Shown here piece after piece: positions 14,906-24,148 of a DNA stretch of 33,279 nucleotides (the first letter of the stretch is position 1; each line of letters opens with the position of its first letter). This DNA comes from an uncultured Bacilli bacterium (lineage in GTDB: Bacteria; Bacillota_I; Bacilli_A; RF39; UBA660). The stretch is from the NCBI GenBank assembly GCA_910577075.1, contig CAJTKV010000022.1, positions 1-33,279 on the forward strand. Reading direction: 5' to 3'. The notes beneath the pieces were generated by a model that was given only the letters and a program-made list of their open reading frames with translations, was not told where the DNA came from and ran no database searches. The translations under genes and the position numbers were made by a program.

Positions 14906-16855
14906 ATGTTTGAACTTATTTCGAAATATCAACCATCGGGAGATCAGCCAGAAGCCATTGACTCTTTAGTTAAAGGCATCGAAGAGGGAAAGAGAGATCA
15001 AGTATTACTAGGAGCAACGGGAACGGGTAAGACTTTTACTATTGCTAATGTAATTGCTCGTGTCAACAAACCAACGCTTGTTCTTGCTCATAATAAAACT
15101 TTAGCTGGACAATTATACTCGGAATTAAAAGAACTATTTCCCAATAATCGAGTTGAGTATTTTGTCTCATATTATGATTATTATCAGCCAGAGGCCTATG
15201 TTCCTTCAAGTGATACTTATATTGAAAAAGATGCTTCCATTAATGATGAGATTGATGAACTAAGACATGCTGCAACGTCTTCACTTTTAACCCATCGTGA
15301 TACTATTGTAGTTTCTAGTGTGTCTTGCATTTATGGTATTGGAGATCCCGAGGACTATGCTGAGCATATGCTTATTGTCAATGTCGGAGATACATATAAG
15401 AGAAATGACATATTAAATCGTTTAATTGATATGAATTATGAACGCAATCAAATGGATTTCCATCGTGGAACTTTTAGAGTTAATGGCGATATCATTGATA
15501 TTGTTCCGATTGCCGAAAAGAAAAATGGTATCCGCATTGAATTATTTGGTGACGAAGTAGATCGTCTAAGTGAATTTGATATTTTAACTGGTACAATCGT
15601 TCAAAATAAAAAAAGTATAACGATATTTCCTGCCACGCACTTTGTTACAAACAAAGACAAATTGGAGGAGGCATGTCGCCGTATTGAGGATGAACTTCAC
15701 ACGCGTCAAAAGGAATTATTAGATAACAACAAATTACTTGAAGAACAAAGACTAAGAGAGAGATGTGAATATGATTTGGAAATGCTTCGCGAAACAGGAT
15801 TCTGTCATGGCGTTGAAAACTATTCTCGTCACTTAGCTTTGCGAGGAGAAGGAGAGACTCCATCGACTTTAATTGACTTTTTCCCCAAAGACTTTTTACT
15901 TGTTGTTGATGAATCTCATGTTACTCTTCCCCAAGTAAGAGGTATGTATAACGGCGATAGGATGCGTAAGCAAACGCTTGTCGATTATGGCTTTCGTCTT
16001 CCAAGTGCTTTGGACAATCGTCCCTTAAAGTTTGAGGAATTTCAAGATAAGATAAATCAAGCCATTTATGTCTCCGCCACTCCTGGCGATTACGAATTAG
16101 AACTTGTTAATAATAAATATACTGAACAGATTATTAGACCAACAGGTTTATTAGATCCAACAATTGAAGTTAAGAAAACAGAAGGTCAAATAGATGACTT
16201 AATAGCAGAAATAAATGAGCGTATAGCTAAAAATGAGCGTGTCCTTGTAACAACCCTAACTATTCGTATGGCCGAAGAATTAACTTCATACTTAAAGAAT
16301 GTTGGAATTAAAGTTGCCTATTTACATAGTGAAGTTAAAACTTTGGAAAGACTAAAAATCATTCGTGAATTAAGACTAGGTAAACATGATGTCTTAGTTG
16401 GTATTAATTTACTTCGCGAAGGAATTGATTTGCCAGAAGTATCTTTAATTGCCATTATGGATGCCGATAAACAGGGGTTCTTAAGAAGTGATAGATCTTT
16501 AATTCAGATAATTGGTAGATGTGCAAGAAATGCCAGTGGACATGTTATCATGTATGCCGATATTATGAGCGATGCCATGAACAAATCTATTAAAGAGACC
16601 AAAAGACGTCGTGAGATACAAGAAAAATTCAATCAAGAACATGGTATAGTACCTAAGACAATTATTAAAGAAATCCGCGATATAATAAGCAATGAAGCCG
16701 AAGAAAAAGTTGCTGAAAAACCAAAGATGAGTAAAAAAGAAAAAGAGTCAATTATGCTTACTATCGAATCTGAGATGAAAGAAGCAGCAGCTAATCTTGA
16801 CTTTGAAAGAGCAATGGAACTTCGTGATATATTATTTGAAATGAAAAGTGAATAA
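14906..16855 (+). CDS. uvrB: Excinuclease ABC subunit B
   Basis: A 649-aa DEAD-like helicase of nucleotide excision repair. Walker A GATGTGKT (36-43), the DNA-strand-separating beta-hairpin YYDYYQPEAYVP (from residue 89), the DESH box (VVDESHVTLPQ), the YVSATP motif and the C-terminal helicase motifs (ILLREGIDLPE-like, QIIGRCARN) are all present. The C-terminal UVR domain, which contacts UvrA/UvrC, ends the protein (E.EMKEAAANLDFERAMELRD). It loads with UvrA at lesions and recruits UvrC. Start 14906 has GGAGGAG upstream; the ATG at 14888 does not. uvrA itself is not next door, only the truncated homologue. Confidence 0.97.
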   Translation: MFELISKYQPSGDQPEAIDSLVKGIEEGKRDQVLLGATGTGKTFTIANVIARVNKPTLVLAHNKTLAGQLYSELKELFPNNRVEYFVSYYDYYQPEAYVPSSDTYIEKDASINDEIDELRHAATSSLLTHRDTIVVSSVSCIYGIGDPEDYAEHMLIVNVGDTYKRNDILNRLIDMNYERNQMDFHRGTFRVNGDIIDIVPIAEKKNGIRIELFGDEVDRLSEFDILTGTIVQNKKSITIFPATHFVTNKDKLEEACRRIEDELHTRQKELLDNNKLLEEQRLRERCEYDLEMLRETGFCHGVENYSRHLALRGEGETPSTLIDFFPKDFLLVVDESHVTLPQVRGMYNGDRMRKQTLVDYGFRLPSALDNRPLKFEEFQDKINQAIYVSATPGDYELELVNNKYTEQIIRPTGLLDPTIEVKKTEGQIDDLIAEINERIAKNERVLVTTLTIRMAEELTSYLKNVGIKVAYLHSEVKTLERLKIIRELRLGKHDVLVGINLLREGIDLPEVSLIAIMDADKQGFLRSDRSLIQIIGRCARNASGHVIMYADIMSDAMNKSIKETKRRREIQEKFNQEHGIVPKTIIKEIRDIISNEAEEKVAEKPKMSKKEKESIMLTIESEMKEAAANLDFERAMELRDILFEMKSE

Positions 16856-16886
16856 AAAAGAGGAAACTAAACAAGTTTTCTCTTTT
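16856..16886. terminator. Bidirectional terminator between uvrB and the convergent gene
   Basis: A 13-bp stem (16856-16868 with 16874-16886) with A/T ends on both sides; it overlaps the last codons and stop of the - strand gene. Confidence 0.75.
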
Positions 16887-18201
16887 CATATCCCTTTTTC
16901 TTGCGAACCATATCGATATCAAATAGAACTACTGGACGCTTTTTAAACCATTCAGGTAATTCTTCATGACTATTTACTCCCACCAAAGTTGCTTCATGGT
17001 AGTCGTCTAAAAAGCCAAAGTTATCAAATTCTCGGGCAATACAATGAGGATCATTTATTTCTAAGCCACATTTATCTAACTCTTCGAAAAAATTATCTAA
17101 ATCTTCTTTATTAAGAGGGACTCCATTATGGACCTGTAAATGTAACTTCTGTTTTTCTACATAGAGAATCTCTTTCTCCTTATCGTCACTTATAACTAAA
17201 AACTGGGTTGGAGCAAGTAAGAAATGCTCTTTTTCTGATTCTTTATCATATTTCTCTTGTTCTAGTTTTAGGATACCTTTTTCGCCAATTTTAAACACCT
17301 CTGAAGTAGAACCCATTCTCTCATTAAATATTGTAACCTCATTAGTGCCTATATAATCTTTAATAAATCCTTCCTCACCATGTTCAAGTAAAATATTCAA
17401 AGCTTCATTATCTTCACGATATACACTGGCATAAGATATTTTTAATAGATAACTGTATTTAGCTAAAACGTCTTTTGGTATAAGATTTCTCATGGCAAAT
17501 AAGAATTTAACTTTCTTATCTTTTTCATAGGCAAATAATTCTTCGAAATTCATCGTTAGAAATTCTTTTAAATCATCACTCCAATGAACATAATCTACTA
17601 AAATATAGGGGAGATTCGAAAAATTCTTATCGGCTTCATTCTTTTTACAATTTCTTAAGGCTCTCAAAATTAAATTATAATCAAAATTTTGATCATTACT
17701 AACTAATACTACAAAAAATCTTTGGATAGTTTCGGGTATTCCAATATGGATTACTGCCTTCATAAAAGTTTCAAATAGATCTGACCTATTATTAATAATA
17801 TAAGTCGTTAAAGAACTTATTAATGTTTGACTCTTCAAATTAAAAGTATCAAATCGACTATTATCTAAATAAATATCATTAAATTGTTCTACTATGACAT
17901 CTATCGCTTCAGGAACACCATCAATAATTGCTTCAATATTATGCGTTGTTAAATCTCTTTTACTGACATAATCCCCCTTAAGAAGATAAAGAATCTCATC
18001 ACTAAAATATTCTCTGTTGATTATTAAAAATTCTAATAAGTAAGGGGAAATACTTGCCAAATAATCTCTCTTTGTCAAAGCGGGAAATATTTCTTTGACT
18101 ATTTCTTTTGCATCATCTCTATCTAGAATAGATCTAAGTACATCTAATCTTAAATAGACATAATCGGCATTATCCAACTTTTTCATAAATTTATTATCCA
18201 T
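16867..18201 (-). CDS. Protein of unknown function, possible kinase-like C-terminal fold
   Basis: A 444-aa cytoplasmic protein. The first ~290 residues are helical and Leu/Asp/Glu-rich without motifs. The C-terminal ~150 residues contain GSTSEVFKIGEKGILKLE, resembling a glycine-rich loop with a following beta-strand Lys, and near the end VVLFDIDMVRKKK, like the metal-binding Asp segment in some kinase-like enzymes. A clear HxD catalytic loop is not seen, so if it is kinase-related it may be a pseudokinase. Ribosome binding site AGGGGTGG. Monocistronic and convergent with uvrB. Confidence 0.45.
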   Translation of the reverse strand: MDNKFMKKLDNADYVYLRLDVLRSILDRDDAKEIVKEIFPALTKRDYLASISPYLLEFLIINREYFSDEILYLLKGDYVSKRDLTTHNIEAIIDGVPEAIDVIVEQFNDIYLDNSRFDTFNLKSQTLISSLTTYIINNRSDLFETFMKAVIHIGIPETIQRFFVVLVSNDQNFDYNLILRALRNCKKNEADKNFSNLPYILVDYVHWSDDLKEFLTMNFEELFAYEKDKKVKFLFAMRNLIPKDVLAKYSYLLKISYASVYREDNEALNILLEHGEEGFIKDYIGTNEVTIFNERMGSTSEVFKIGEKGILKLEQEKYDKESEKEHFLLAPTQFLVISDDKEKEILYVEKQKLHLQVHNGVPLNKEDLDNFFEELDKCGLEINDPHCIAREFDNFGFLDDYHEATLVGVNSHEELPEWFKKRPVVLFDIDMVRKKKGYEKRKLV

Positions 18202-18316
18202 AAGCCACCCCTAAAATTTGTCTGATATTATAACATATATGCCTAAATTAATCAAAAATCTATTTCCTTTGAATTACAATTATGTTATTATGTTATTAGA
18301 ATAGGATGGGATAAAA

Positions 18317-19069
18317 ATGAAAAGTGAAGAAATTGATGATAAAAGAATTCTTGGAACGTTTATAAGCGTAATAATTTCGATATTTAAATGGTTATGTTTA
18401 ATATTATTTGTTTTAAATGTTGGACTTACTATCGGGCTTTTGATAATGCTTATTATGAAAGGTGACAATATGCCAAATGATTTAATTGTTACTATGATGG
18501 GATATCTTTCTTATTTAAATAAATTTCAAATACTCGAATATATTAATAAACTTGGAAAAGTTCGCGTTATTATGGCTGGATTAGGATACGGACTAGCATC
18601 TTCTATTACCTATGGACTTGCCTATAATATCGTTGGTAAGTTTCAAAAGATTTTTAAATCTATTATCACTGGAGAAATGTATACAAAGGAAAATGTTAAA
18701 ATCTTAAATGATGCCTTACCATTAACCTGTATTTTTGCCTTTGCGCAACCTGTAATTATCTATGTTATTGTTGAAACATCTCACATCTTCCAACTTGCTG
18801 ATATCAATGTATCGGGAATTGCCTTCATAATGGCTACATATATTTTAAAACTTACATTTGAAAAAGGATATGAATTAGCTGAAGAAAATGTCCTATATGA
18901 TAAAAAACTATCTGACATGAAGGCTAAAGAGAGTGAAGAACAAATTGCTAAATTAAAAAAGGAATTAGTCGAAAAGAAAAATGCCGCAAAAAAGACAAGC
19001 AAAAAAACAGAGACTCCAAAAAAGAATGCAGCTAAAAAAACGACAACTAAGAAGACCACTACTAAATAG
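18317..19069 (+). CDS. DUF2975-like four-helix membrane protein with Lys/Thr-rich tail
   Basis: A 250-aa protein with about four membrane helices (around 20-50, 90-105, 132-153, 163-180) ending in LKLTFEKGYELAEENVLYDKKLS, the conserved end of DUF2975 proteins. It then adds a coiled helical segment and a repetitive basic tail of Lys, Thr and Ala (KKTTTKKTTTK). DUF2975 genes usually neighbour a small Xre regulator; here a LysR gene follows instead. The tail is unusual for the family and is probably cytoplasmic. Ribosome binding site GGATGGGA. Confidence 0.65.
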   Translation: MKSEEIDDKRILGTFISVIISIFKWLCLILFVLNVGLTIGLLIMLIMKGDNMPNDLIVTMMGYLSYLNKFQILEYINKLGKVRVIMAGLGYGLASSITYGLAYNIVGKFQKIFKSIITGEMYTKENVKILNDALPLTCIFAFAQPVIIYVIVETSHIFQLADINVSGIAFIMATYILKLTFEKGYELAEENVLYDKKLSDMKAKESEEQIAKLKKELVEKKNAAKKTSKKTETPKKNAAKKTTTKKTTTK

Positions 19070-19080
19070 TGGTTTTTTTT
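19055..19080 (+). terminator. Terminator overlapping the end of the DUF2975-like gene
   Basis: ACCACTA (19055-19061) pairs with TAGTGGT (19067-19073) and runs into T8; the stem's 3' arm contains the stop codon. Confidence 0.85.
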
Positions 19081-19108
19081 GATATAATAAAAAATGTAGG
19101 TGAGAAAC

Positions 19109-20002
19109 ATGTATAAATCCAATATTAACTTTAATCTCTATAAGACCTTTTATGATGTTGCAACATATGGAAGTATATCAAAGGCAGCAGTCATGAATTA
19201 TACTTCTCAACCTGCAATAAGTAGAAGTATTAAAAATTTAGAAGACCAATTGAACACGCAATTGTTCTTTCGCACCAAAAAAGGTATTCAATTGACAGAA
19301 AAAGGAAAAGAATTGCTCTTTTATGTTGAGCAAAGTTATAATTCTCTAATGGTTGCTGAACGAACAATGTTTGAAGATGATACCTTGAATAAGGGGAAAA
19401 TGTCTATAGGAATACCATCTCATATAGCAACCTTTTATCTATTTGATGCCATTGATGCCTTTCATAAAGACTATCCCAATATTGAAATAACGATAATAAG
19501 TCTAGGAACATCAGCGCTTTTAGAAAAACTATCTAATCATGAAATAGATTTTATAATTGACTCTGAACCGATAAAATCAATTGATAAAGATGTCGTAATC
19601 AAACACATAAAGGATTTAGATAATATCTTTGTTGCAAGCGAATTATTTGACACATCAAAGATAAAAAAGATAAAAGATTTAGAAAAATATCCTCTAATAC
19701 TTCCTATTAAGGGAACGCATAATAGAACAGCGCTTGACGCCTTATTTGTTGAAAACAAAGTAAATATCAACAATGTCTTAAATATTCATACATCTGAGGT
19801 AATAATAGGTGCCATAAAGCGGAATTTAGGAATCGGCTACATCATCAGAGACTTAGTAGATGATGATATAAAGCGGGGAATATTAAAAGAAATTAAATTT
19901 CCCGATATACCTAGTCAAGGAATTAGTCTAGTTTACATACCAAGTTTTATAACAAAAGCTCCAAGAGAATTTTTAAATAAATACTTTAATATTAAGATTT
20001 AA
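19109..20002 (+). CDS. LysR-family transcriptional regulator
   Basis: A 297-aa protein: N-terminal winged HTH (FYDVATYGSISKAAVMNYTSQPAISRSIKNLE) and a two-lobed periplasmic-binding-protein-like effector domain (from about residue 90, GKMSIGIPSHIA, to the end). LysR regulators usually control a divergent or adjacent gene and respond to a small metabolite; no divergent partner is present here, so the target is unclear. Start 19109 follows AGGTGAG; the GTG at 19100 lies inside that site. Confidence 0.9.
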   Translation: MYKSNINFNLYKTFYDVATYGSISKAAVMNYTSQPAISRSIKNLEDQLNTQLFFRTKKGIQLTEKGKELLFYVEQSYNSLMVAERTMFEDDTLNKGKMSIGIPSHIATFYLFDAIDAFHKDYPNIEITIISLGTSALLEKLSNHEIDFIIDSEPIKSIDKDVVIKHIKDLDNIFVASELFDTSKIKKIKDLEKYPLILPIKGTHNRTALDALFVENKVNINNVLNIHTSEVIIGAIKRNLGIGYIIRDLVDDDIKRGILKEIKFPDIPSQGISLVYIPSFITKAPREFLNKYFNIKI

Positions 20003-20026
20003 GCCTATTTTCAGGCTTTTTATTTT
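20001..20026 (+). terminator. Terminator of the LysR gene
   Basis: AAGCCT (20001-20006) pairs with AGGCTT (20013-20018) followed by T-rich sequence; it begins within the stop codon. Confidence 0.7.
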
Positions 20027-20123
20027 ATCTATAACATTTTTGATATGTTTACAATACAATTTAAGCATTTTATTCTTTCTCTAATTTCTATTAATATAAA
20101 GTTATAGAGGAGAGGTAAGAAAA

Positions 20124-20450
20124 ATGAAAGTATATCAGTTAAGATTGACGGATCTAAATATGTTACTAGAACCCGTCTTTGAATCTAAGGAAAGTGCAAT
20201 GTTATTTATGAGTAAATATCATAATCGAGCAGTTAACATTGAAGAGAACATAATTAGCATTCCAAAAAATAATTATGTTTATCGTATCTTGCAAAACGAT
20301 GAAGAAGGATACGAATTACTCGACAATATATTTGCCGATATTGAAGAGACAAAAAAATACATTGAAAATGGTTCTTTAAATAATTGTCAAATTGTTAAAG
20401 AATCACTACTTAATAACAAAAATTTTGACTATCAGTTAATTGAGGTATAA
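20124..20450 (+). CDS. Small protein of unknown function upstream of an RlmN-like enzyme
   Basis: A 108-aa soluble protein, acidic in its second half, with no signal peptide and no family I recognise. It is real by context: ribosome binding site GAGAGG, a leader with its own start region, and a downstream gene beginning 1 nt after its stop with a ribosome binding site inside this gene's last codons. It may be a partner or regulator of the radical SAM enzyme, which is inference from coupling only. Confidence 0.6.
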   Translation: MKVYQLRLTDLNMLLEPVFESKESAMLFMSKYHNRAVNIEENIISIPKNNYVYRILQNDEEGYELLDNIFADIEETKKYIENGSLNNCQIVKESLLNNKNFDYQLIEV

Positions 20451-20451
20451 A

Positions 20452-21444
20452 GTGATAAAGTTATTAGGACAAATAAATAGTGACAAAGATCGAACAAAAA
20501 AATGGATTTTTGAAAAGGAAAATGCTGGGATAATAGAAATATCTCTAATAAGTACCAAAACTAAAGATATAGTTTATGTTCCAACTCACTATAATTGTCC
20601 TTTAGGTTGTCAAAATTGTAACATTCAAGGAATATGTTCTAAAGGTGATTTAAAGCCTATTGATTTTCAGGATTTAATGGATGCCATTGATGAAATGCTC
20701 TTAGCTGGCGATAAGCGCCAAACAAGTAATACTAATATCATCATCTCATTTAGAGGAGTAGGAGAACCTCTATTAAATATGCCCTTATTAGATAAAATGT
20801 ATAATGGACAATATAATTTAGAGAGGTTAGGATATTTTAATGTTGGATTTGAAATATCTACTATGATGCCCAATGAAAATTTGCGTATTTTAAGCCAGTA
20901 TATTAAATCAGGAAAGTATCCTATAAGAGTTATATATCGTCTATCATCTCCCTTAGATGATAAATTAAATAAGCTAACTCCTGCATCGACTTCGAGCGTG
21001 GATGCCTCATTAAGCTATTTAAAAATGTTTAAAGACGATGTGTCTACTCCTGAGATAAGACGTTTATATCGAAAAGTGTTTGGCAATAAATCTCCTGTTG
21101 AGATATTTTATAGTATCATACCAGAAGTCAATGATTCACTTTTTGAACTAGCCAATTTACAATATTTTCAAAATCGTTTTGCTATTCCCGTTGTCTTTCT
21201 AAAAAATAATGCGGGTGAAAAAGCTTGGGTTCAAGATATATTAAAACATTATCCCGAGGCCAACTTGAGTATTACTAGTTCTTATGGACGCGATATTGGC
21301 TGTGAACATGGTGAATTTGATGAAAGAATTTATGACAACTCCAATATCCCCAATAAAATAGCAAGTTATGAAGATATAGCTAATAAATATCATGATAGTA
21401 AAAAAAGTACAGTTAAAAAAGTATTAAATAATAAAGTAGTTTAA
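20452..21444 (+). CDS. RlmN/Cfr-like radical SAM protein
   Basis: A 330-aa protein with the radical SAM cluster motif CPLGCQNC (Cys49, Cys53, Cys56; C-x3-C-x2-C), the RlmN-type GVGEPLLN (from residue 102) and a downstream segment (RLSSPLDDKLNKLTPAS) parallel to RlmN's SLHAPND..R..LMP. A late Cys284 in RDIGCEHGE sits where RlmN has the methyl-carrying Cys (DID.ACGQL). RlmN methylates A2503 of 23S rRNA and tRNA using two SAM molecules. This protein lacks the N-terminal HhH/accessory domain of RlmN, so it is a paralogue whose substrate is unknown. GTG 20452 is chosen because TGAGG precedes it and a TTG at 20440 lies within that site. Confidence 0.7.
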   Translation: MIKLLGQINSDKDRTKKWIFEKENAGIIEISLISTKTKDIVYVPTHYNCPLGCQNCNIQGICSKGDLKPIDFQDLMDAIDEMLLAGDKRQTSNTNIIISFRGVGEPLLNMPLLDKMYNGQYNLERLGYFNVGFEISTMMPNENLRILSQYIKSGKYPIRVIYRLSSPLDDKLNKLTPASTSSVDASLSYLKMFKDDVSTPEIRRLYRKVFGNKSPVEIFYSIIPEVNDSLFELANLQYFQNRFAIPVVFLKNNAGEKAWVQDILKHYPEANLSITSSYGRDIGCEHGEFDERIYDNSNIPNKIASYEDIANKYHDSKKSTVKKVLNNKVV

Positions 21445-21458
21445 TTACTACTTTTATT
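21433..21458 (+). terminator. Terminator of the RlmN-like gene
   Basis: AAAGTAGT (21433-21440) pairs with ACTACTTT (21447-21454) and is followed by TTATT; the loop contains the stop codon. Confidence 0.7.
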
Positions 21459-21459
21459 A

Positions 21460-21468
21460 TGCTATAAT
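21460..21468 (+). promoter_or_regulatory. Extended -10 promoter of the pyrophosphatase gene
   Basis: TGCTATAAT immediately after the preceding terminator, 26 bp before the start codon; no good -35. Confidence 0.6.
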
Positions 21469-21494
21469 TTAGATAATAAAAGAGGGTATGTGAA

Positions 21495-23075
21495 ATGGAA
21501 AAAGTATATGTTTTTGGACATAAAAATCCCGATACAGATTCGGTATGTGGTTCAATAGCTTTGGCATATTTAAAAAATAAATTAGGAATGAACTGCGAGC
21601 CACGCATTTTAAGTGCTATTAATCCTGAAACAGCATATGTCTTAAAAAAATTTAATGTTGATGTTCCAAGATATTTAAATGATGTTCGTGTTCAAATAAA
21701 AAATGTCAATTATAATCACGATTATTTAATCAATGAAAATAGGCCAATAATTGAAGCCTTCGAATTTTTAAATAACAAGGGAATCACGGGCATTCCCTTA
21801 GTCGATGATGATTTTAAATTTAAGGGTTATGTCTCTCTAAAGGAAATAGCTGCCGAAATGATTAACAGTGAAGTTCTATCTTTAAATACTTTATTTTCGA
21901 ATTTGTTAATAACCTTAGAGGCCAAAGATTATTTGAAATTTGATGAAATAATAAAGGTAAATTTAACGGGGCACGATCAAGATATTTTGATTCTTGATAA
22001 GCCCATTAAGATGCTTGATAAGATTATCGAAAATAAGCCAAAACTTTTGATCATTGCTGAAGGAGTAATGGTACCAAAAGAAGTTCTTGAAGAGATTAAA
22101 AATAATAAAATTAATTTGCTAATTACAGACTTTAGCAAATATAAAGTATTGAGAACTTTATGTCTTGCCAATCCAATAAAGAATATCAAGAGAGGGCAAA
22201 ACACCATAACGTTTAATAAAAACGATTATTTGACGGATTTTGAAGAAGTAACTAGCCGTTATAAACATACCAACTATCCCATTATAAATAACAATAATAC
22301 CTGCCTTGGTATGTTGAGAACCATAGATGCTCATGAAGTTAACAAGAAGAAAGTTATTTTAGTAGATCATAATATGGTTGGTCAATCTGTTGATGGCTTA
22401 TACGAAGCTGAAATACTAGAAGTAATTGATCATCACAATATTGGCGATATAAATACATCTACACCTATTAATTTCCGTACTATGAGTGTTGGTGCCGTCA
22501 ATACAATTATTTACTACATGTATAAGGAAAATAATATCAAAATTCCTTCCAGCATTGCCGCCTTAATGCTTGCCGGAATTATATCCGATACACTTCTTTT
22601 GCAAAGTCCAACGACAACTCAAAAAGATCAATTAGTAGCAAGTGATTTAGTTACAATTGCCGGTTTAGATCTAGAAACTTTTGGAACGGAAATTTTAGAA
22701 AGTGGTGTTTCTATCGAAGGATTAAATGCCAATGAAATAATCTATAAAGATTGTAAAACTTATAAAGTGGGAGATTTAACCATGGCTATTGCTCAAGTAT
22801 TTACAACCGATATCAATATCTTTAAACCCCGTTATGAAGAATTAATTCATGAGTTAAATCGCCTTGATGGCATCCACGATTATCGCGTATGTGCCTTGTT
22901 CATAACGAATTTCCTCACGAACAATTCCTATGTCTTATTCTCTGAAGGATCTAAGAAATCACTCGAAATTGCCTATGGTTTAAGTGATATTAAAGAAGGA
23001 GAATTATTAAAAGGTGTTGTCTCTCGTAAAAAGCAAATGATTCCTGAAATAATGGATGTTTTAGAACACAGCTAA
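21495..23075 (+). CDS. ppaC: Family II (DHH) manganese-dependent inorganic pyrophosphatase with regulatory CBS insert
   Basis: A 526-aa protein. The catalytic DHH domain begins with GHKNPDTDS (His9, Asp13, Asp15), resumes after an insert with ILVDHN, and has the DHH triad at 312-314 (VIDHHN) and the C-terminal DHHA2 domain (SRKKQM motif region near the end). It hydrolyses PPi to drive biosynthesis. The insert of about 210 residues after residue ~70 matches the CBS-DRTGG-CBS layout of CBS-PPases (ITGIPLVDDDFKFKGYVS is one CBS strand pattern; TNYPIINNNNTCLGMLRTID the second), which are controlled by adenine nucleotides. Length fits that class. Ribosome binding site GAGGGT. Confidence 0.93.
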   Translation: MEKVYVFGHKNPDTDSVCGSIALAYLKNKLGMNCEPRILSAINPETAYVLKKFNVDVPRYLNDVRVQIKNVNYNHDYLINENRPIIEAFEFLNNKGITGIPLVDDDFKFKGYVSLKEIAAEMINSEVLSLNTLFSNLLITLEAKDYLKFDEIIKVNLTGHDQDILILDKPIKMLDKIIENKPKLLIIAEGVMVPKEVLEEIKNNKINLLITDFSKYKVLRTLCLANPIKNIKRGQNTITFNKNDYLTDFEEVTSRYKHTNYPIINNNNTCLGMLRTIDAHEVNKKKVILVDHNMVGQSVDGLYEAEILEVIDHHNIGDINTSTPINFRTMSVGAVNTIIYYMYKENNIKIPSSIAALMLAGIISDTLLLQSPTTTQKDQLVASDLVTIAGLDLETFGTEILESGVSIEGLNANEIIYKDCKTYKVGDLTMAIAQVFTTDINIFKPRYEELIHELNRLDGIHDYRVCALFITNFLTNNSYVLFSEGSKKSLEIAYGLSDIKEGELLKGVVSRKKQMIPEIMDVLEHS

Positions 23076-23097
23076 GAGTAATTATATTACTCTTTTT
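23074..23097 (+). terminator. Terminator of the pyrophosphatase gene
   Basis: AAGAGTAAT (23074-23082) pairs with ATTACTCTT (23086-23094), then further T; it overlaps the stop codon. Confidence 0.8.
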
Positions 23098-23123
23098 ATG
23101 TTATAATGAAATTGGGTGGTTTT

Positions 23124-23762
23124 ATGATTAATTATGAATTATTAGAGACTTTGCGAAAAAATAAGAAATGGAGTTATAAAACTTTATCGAAAAAACTAGA
23201 TTGTCCTATAGACATCATTAAATTGTGGGAAACCGGGGAAATGCTTCCAAGTGAAGACGATTTAATTAAACTAGCTAGTCTATATGATATTGATATTAAT
23301 TCTTTATACTTAGAAAAAATAAAAGAACATAAAATAAGCATTCCTATTATCATAATTCTCTTTATCATTGGTGTTATTATTGGTATACTAACAGGCAATA
23401 AAATCTATGCCATAATTATTCCTATTCTTAATATTATCTTATATATATGCATATATAAATTATGGAAGTATAAATATCCATCTAATGATAAGCCCAAAAG
23501 TCTATTTGGCTTTAATATCGAAAAAGATGATTTAAAAATATATCTATATGAATCCAATATAATTGCCATAATATACACTTATTTTAGTATTCTATTTAGA
23601 GCATTAAAAATTAATTTTTTAGTACCAAATATTAACATAATAACTGAAAAAAATGTAAATACCCTTTTAATAATTGGGCTAGCATATTTACTCTTGATGA
23701 TTTTATCATTTATAATTGAATTAGTATTTGGATTAAAGATAAAAAAATACTATAAGGAGTGA
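23124..23762 (+). CDS. Membrane protein with N-terminal Xre HTH domain
   Basis: A 212-aa protein: an Xre-type HTH (WSYKTLSKKLDCPIDIIKLWETG) in the first ~60 residues followed by about four membrane helices (around 72-92, 97-117, 145-165, 183-205). HTH-membrane fusions act as membrane-tethered regulators in several Bacillota; the target is unknown. ATG 23124 is used because the ATG at 23106 overlaps the TGTTATAAT -10 box; GGGTGG precedes 23124. First gene of a three-gene operon (4-nt, then 1-nt gaps). Confidence 0.7.
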   Translation: MINYELLETLRKNKKWSYKTLSKKLDCPIDIIKLWETGEMLPSEDDLIKLASLYDIDINSLYLEKIKEHKISIPIIIILFIIGVIIGILTGNKIYAIIIPILNIILYICIYKLWKYKYPSNDKPKSLFGFNIEKDDLKIYLYESNIIAIIYTYFSILFRALKINFLVPNINIITEKNVNTLLIIGLAYLLLMILSFIIELVFGLKIKKYYKE

Positions 23763-23766
23763 TTTT

Positions 23767-24147
23767 ATGCCAGAAAATGAAGAACAAGTTCCCAAGGTCG
23801 TAACTAATTTAAATGCCGGTGTAGCTAAGCCTATTCCCATAAATGCCAATGATGCTGTTGCGATTGCTCGTGAACAAGCCGCTTATCAACAAACCGTTGA
23901 TGCCTTAAATAACAATTCTGGTGCCACTGGAGCAACGAATAATCCAGGAATAAATAATGTTGTCCAACCTACATTAGTGGGACAAGAACAACAACAAATT
24001 GATTTAAATCAACTTAACCAAGTAAATGATTTAGTAAAAGTTGTTGATGTTAAATATTCCAAAAAGACGATATTTATTTTAGTCGGAATAATTGCCATTA
24101 TAATTATTATAATCATCTTAGAACTTCCAATGTTAATGGGGGAGTAA
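23767..24147 (+). CDS. Tail-anchored-like small membrane protein
   Basis: A 126-aa protein without a signal peptide: ~95 residues of polar, Asn/Gln/Ala-rich low-complexity sequence, then a single Ile-rich membrane helix (about 101-120) and only a few residues after it. The polar part is therefore probably cytoplasmic. Function unknown; co-transcribed with its neighbours. Confidence 0.6.
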   Translation: MPENEEQVPKVVTNLNAGVAKPIPINANDAVAIAREQAAYQQTVDALNNNSGATGATNNPGINNVVQPTLVGQEQQQIDLNQLNQVNDLVKVVDVKYSKKTIFILVGIIAIIIIIIILELPMLMGE

Positions 24148-24148
24148 T

